NCBI GenBank assembly: GCA_043744215.1
Contig: JAYTVC010000027.1
Coordinates: 1-64,000 of the forward strand
Length of the DNA: 64,000 bases
DNA from: JBEEJL01 sp043744215
Lineage (GTDB): Bacteria > Pseudomonadota > Gammaproteobacteria > Burkholderiales > JBEEJL01
Direction: 5' to 3'
The notes under the pieces were generated by a model, which ran no database searches, had not been told where the DNA came from, and saw only the letters and a list, made by a program, of their open reading frames with translations. The translations under genes and the position numbers were made by a program. Below, piece by piece: positions 61,441-64,000 of this stretch (the stretch's first letter is position 1; the number at the start of each line of letters is the position of its first letter).

Positions 61441-63447
61441 GTGTTCAATAAAATTCTCATCGCCAATCGTGGCGAAATCGCCTGCCGCGTGATTCGCACC
61501 TGCAAACGGATGGGTATTGCGACCGTCGCCGTTTATTCCGACGCGGACAAAACTGCGCAGCATGTTTTGCAGGCAGATGAGGCTCATTACATCGGCGGGC
61601 CGCGACCTGCCGATTCGTATTTGCGTGGCGATAAAATTATCGCGGTGGCAAAGCAATCCGGCGCGCAGGCGATTCATCCGGGCTATGGGTTTTTATCGGA
61701 GAACGCTGACTTCGCGCGCGCGTGCGAAAAAGCCGGCGTTGTTTTTATCGGCCCAACGCCCGATGCCATCGATAAAATGGGCTCGAAGAGCGCGGCAAAA
61801 ATTATCATGCAAACGGCTGGTGTGCCTGTGGTGCCCGGCTATCACGGCGAGAATCAAGATTTAGCATTGCTGCAAAAAGAAGCGGACAAAACCGGCTATC
61901 CGCTGCTGATAAAAGCCGTGGCGGGCGGCGGCGGCAAAGGCATGCGCCTGGTAACCCATTCTGGTGAATTTGTTTCGCAACTGGAAGCCGCGAAACGCGA
62001 AGCCAAAAATGCCTTTGGTGAGGATGCGGTTTTGCTCGAACGATTCGTGCAAGGCCCGCACCATATCGAGTTTCAGGTGTTCGGCGATGCCCACGGCAAC
62101 TATGTGCATTTATTCGAACGCGAATGTTCCATCCAACGTCGCCATCAAAAAATTCTGGAAGAAACGCCCTCGCCTTTTGTCACACCGGACATGCGCGCCA
62201 AGATGGGTGATGCTGCCGTGGCTGCTGCACGCGCTATAAATTATCGCGGCGCGGGCACAATTGAATTTATTGTCGGCAGCGACCGCCAATTCTTTTTTAT
62301 GGAAATGAATACGCGCCTGCAAGTGGAACACCCAATCACTGAAATGACCACCGGGCAGGATTTGGTGGAATGGCAATTGCGCGTGGCCGCCAGTGAACCG
62401 TTGCTGTTGAAACAAAGCGACATCAAACAAACCGGCCACGCGATTGAAGTGCGTGTATGCGCGGAAAATCCGGCGAATGATTTTCTGCCCGTCACCGGCA
62501 AACTCACGCGCTTCGCCCTGCCGCCAGTAAATGACCATGTTCGCATTGATACGGGCGTGATTGAGGGCGACGAGATCAGCGTATTTTACGACCCGATGAT
62601 CGCCAAACTGATTGTTCACGGCGCGGATCGCGCGCAATCCGTGCAGCGACTGCAACACAGTCTGGGCCAAACCTCGGTGATGGGCATCGCAACCAATATT
62701 CCGTTTCTGGAAAAAATTGCGCACAGCGTCGCTTATGCAAAATGTGACACGACAACAGCGTTTATTGAACAGAATCGTGACGTGCTTTTTAAGCCCGCCA
62801 AAATAATTTCCGCTTCAGCTCTGTTTGCCGCATGTGCGAAGTTGTTGCTGGATGCAGAACGCGCGGCGCAGAATCGTCGCGAAGCATCCAATGAACCTGA
62901 CTCGCCGTGGAATACAATTATCGGCTGGCGTTTGAATGCGCCGCCCGCCCGAACTTTGATGATTGCAGACCCGCTCGCCGAACAGACCCATCATATCGAT
63001 GTGGAAGGTCGCAACGGCCAATATAATATTGTTCACGACAAGCGCAAAATTGAACTGGTTTGTGCAGAAGATGAAAATCGTATTGCGTTGACGGTGAACG
63101 GTGAACGCCTGTCGCCTGTTGTCGTGCGCCATCAGCATCAACTCGTCGTCATGCTCGATGGTGAACGTTTTGAGTTAAACGAAGTGCTACCTTACGAATT
63201 TGAAAGCGCCGAAGAAGTGATCGGCGGTCGCCTCACCGCCATGATGCCGGGGCGAGTGGTGAAACTGATGGTGGCCGCGGGCGACGAAGTGAAACAAGGC
63301 CAGCCACTGCTGATTATGGAAGCGATGAAAATGGAACACACCATTCACAGCCCGCGCGACGGCAAAGTCGCACACATCATGCATAAGGTCGATGACATCG
63401 TCGCCGCCGACGCGCTGCTGTTTGAGTTTGAACAAGCTGCTGAATAA
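61441..63447 (+). CDS. liuD: Methylcrotonyl-CoA carboxylase alpha subunit (biotin-containing)
   Basis: A 668-residue subunit starting with GTG. N-terminal biotin carboxylase (MFNKILIANRGEIACRVIRTCKRMG; ATP-grasp KAVAGGGGKGMR; MNTRLQVEHPITEMTTGQDLVEWQLRVA-like segment), a linker domain and a C-terminal biotinyl domain with Lys630 in IMEAMKMEH. Works with liuB to carboxylate 3-methylcrotonyl-CoA. Propionyl-CoA carboxylase is an alternative but the liuC neighbour favours MCC. Confidence 0.94.
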   Translation: MFNKILIANRGEIACRVIRTCKRMGIATVAVYSDADKTAQHVLQADEAHYIGGPRPADSYLRGDKIIAVAKQSGAQAIHPGYGFLSENADFARACEKAGVVFIGPTPDAIDKMGSKSAAKIIMQTAGVPVVPGYHGENQDLALLQKEADKTGYPLLIKAVAGGGGKGMRLVTHSGEFVSQLEAAKREAKNAFGEDAVLLERFVQGPHHIEFQVFGDAHGNYVHLFERECSIQRRHQKILEETPSPFVTPDMRAKMGDAAVAAARAINYRGAGTIEFIVGSDRQFFFMEMNTRLQVEHPITEMTTGQDLVEWQLRVAASEPLLLKQSDIKQTGHAIEVRVCAENPANDFLPVTGKLTRFALPPVNDHVRIDTGVIEGDEISVFYDPMIAKLIVHGADRAQSVQRLQHSLGQTSVMGIATNIPFLEKIAHSVAYAKCDTTTAFIEQNRDVLFKPAKIISASALFAACAKLLLDAERAAQNRREASNEPDSPWNTIIGWRLNAPPARTLMIADPLAEQTHHIDVEGRNGQYNIVHDKRKIELVCAEDENRIALTVNGERLSPVVVRHQHQLVVMLDGERFELNEVLPYEFESAEEVIGGRLTAMMPGRVVKLMVAAGDEVKQGQPLLIMEAMKMEHTIHSPRDGKVAHIMHKVDDIVAADALLFEFEQAAE

Positions 63448-63504
63448 TGCTGAGTGGCGTATAATTTAGTTATTCAACTTCCACTCAAACATTCGTTTCG
63501 CATT

Positions 63505-63530
63505 ATATATAACTATTTGATTATATTGAA
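63505..63530 (-). repeat. 26-bp A+T-rich dispersed element, copy 13
   Basis: Minus-strand reading begins TTCAATATAATCAA and contains AATCAAATAGTTA, an exact IHF consensus. It ends 19 bp before the mmsA ATG. Confidence 0.9.
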
Positions 63531-63549
63531 TTTTTTTTAGGAGCAAGCC

Positions 63550-64000
63550 ATGGCAGCAAACCCGCAAGCAATCACCCAGCCGGTCCCCACAGTAAAAATG
63601 TTGATCGACGGGAAGTTTGTCGATTCTAAAACTAAAGAATGGCGCGACATCGTAAACCCCGCCACACAGGAAGTATTGGCGCGTGTGCCGTTCTCAACGC
63701 CTGAAGAAATCGATGCGGCTGTTGCATCTGCAAAAGAAGCGTTCAAAACCTGGAAGCACACATCTCTTGGCGTGCGCGCACGCATCATGCTGAAGCTGCA
63801 AGCGCTGATACGTGAGAACTCGCCGAAGATCGCCGCTGTGCTCACAGCCGAACAAGGCAAAACCATTCCCGATGCCGAAGGCGATATTTTCCGCGGCCTC
63901 GAAGTGGTTGAACACGCTTGCTCCATCGGCACGCTGCAATTGGGCGAATTTGCCGAGAACGTAGCCGGCGGCGTGGATACGTACACGGTGCGCCAACCCA
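63550..64000 (+). CDS. mmsA: Methylmalonate-semialdehyde dehydrogenase, CoA-acylating (3' end outside window)
   Basis: 150 codons of an aldehyde dehydrogenase beginning at 63550 behind AGGAG. VKMLIDGKFVDSKTKEWRDIVNPATQEVLARVPF and ENSPKIAAVLTAEQGKTIPDAEGDIFRGLEVVEHA-type segments (split here as key parts) are characteristic of MmsA, which converts methylmalonate semialdehyde from valine to propionyl-CoA. It extends branched-chain catabolism from leucine to valine. Catalytic Cys lies beyond the window. Confidence 0.88.
   Translation, partial: MAANPQAITQPVPTVKMLIDGKFVDSKTKEWRDIVNPATQEVLARVPFSTPEEIDAAVASAKEAFKTWKHTSLGVRARIMLKLQALIRENSPKIAAVLTAEQGKTIPDAEGDIFRGLEVVEHACSIGTLQLGEFAENVAGGVDTYTVRQP

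Overview
The window is a chromosomal segment of a heterotrophic, aerobic betaproteobacterium (Burkholderiales/Rhodocyclales-like; inferred from the gene families, no rRNA is present). Almost everything is acyl-CoA catabolism: an aerobic benzoyl-CoA (box) pathway, a phenylpropanoid-CoA or fatty-acyl-CoA beta-oxidation cluster, and leucine/isovalerate (liu) degradation. Two complete branched-chain-amino-acid-type (Liv) ABC importers are each embedded in a catabolic cluster. No rRNA, tRNA or CRISPR array was seen.

Layout. 1-11.4 kb, minus strand: Liv-type importer (binding protein, two permeases, two ATPases), then a fused enoyl-CoA hydratase/3-hydroxyacyl-CoA dehydrogenase, a thiolase, a feruloyl-CoA-synthase-type ligase and a crotonase cut by the left edge. 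11.8-16.6 kb: NlpC/P60 lipoprotein and an iron(III) importer (fbpABC) behind a promoter with a good Fur box. 16.7-30 kb: an acyl-CoA ligase, a secreted protein of unknown function, an SPFH protein, a two-component system, an MBL-fold hydrolase, a short CaiB/BaiF protein, an SDR, HMG-CoA lyase and a DUF885 protein. 30.2-32.7 kb: HigBA toxin-antitoxin, a cytochrome c lipoprotein and a sorbosone-dehydrogenase-like protein. 33.0-45.9 kb: the box locus, with alpha/beta hydrolase, Liv-type importer, bclA, then divergent boxR-boxC-boxB-boxA. 46.1 kb: M20 amidohydrolase. 47.8-53.6 kb: a tightly packed six-gene membrane-lipid operon resembling E. coli ynbABCD. 53.8-64 kb: liu genes (isovaleryl-CoA dehydrogenase, thiolase, acyl-CoA dehydrogenase, both methylcrotonyl-CoA carboxylase subunits, methylglutaconyl-CoA hydratase) and mmsA, interrupted by CcdAB and a REP-associated tyrosine transposase.

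How it fits together. The left cluster could shorten aromatic side chains (for example cinnamate-type acids) to aromatic acyl-CoA esters; benzoyl-CoA would be epoxidised by BoxAB and opened by BoxC. The box semialdehyde dehydrogenase (BoxD) is not in the window. The liu enzymes plus the distant HMG-CoA lyase turn isovaleryl-CoA into acetyl-CoA and acetoacetate.

Most interesting observations: (1) a 26-bp A+T-rich element present at least 13 times between genes, most copies containing an exact IHF consensus, and in several places supplying start or stop codons; (2) the ynb-type operon, an almost self-contained phospholipid-making module with an unusual CDP-alcohol transferase active site, placed between two copies of the isovaleryl-CoA dehydrogenase upstream region, one still carrying a decayed stub of that gene; (3) a REP/RAYT system whose REPs flank both the transposase and the HigBA module 28 kb away.
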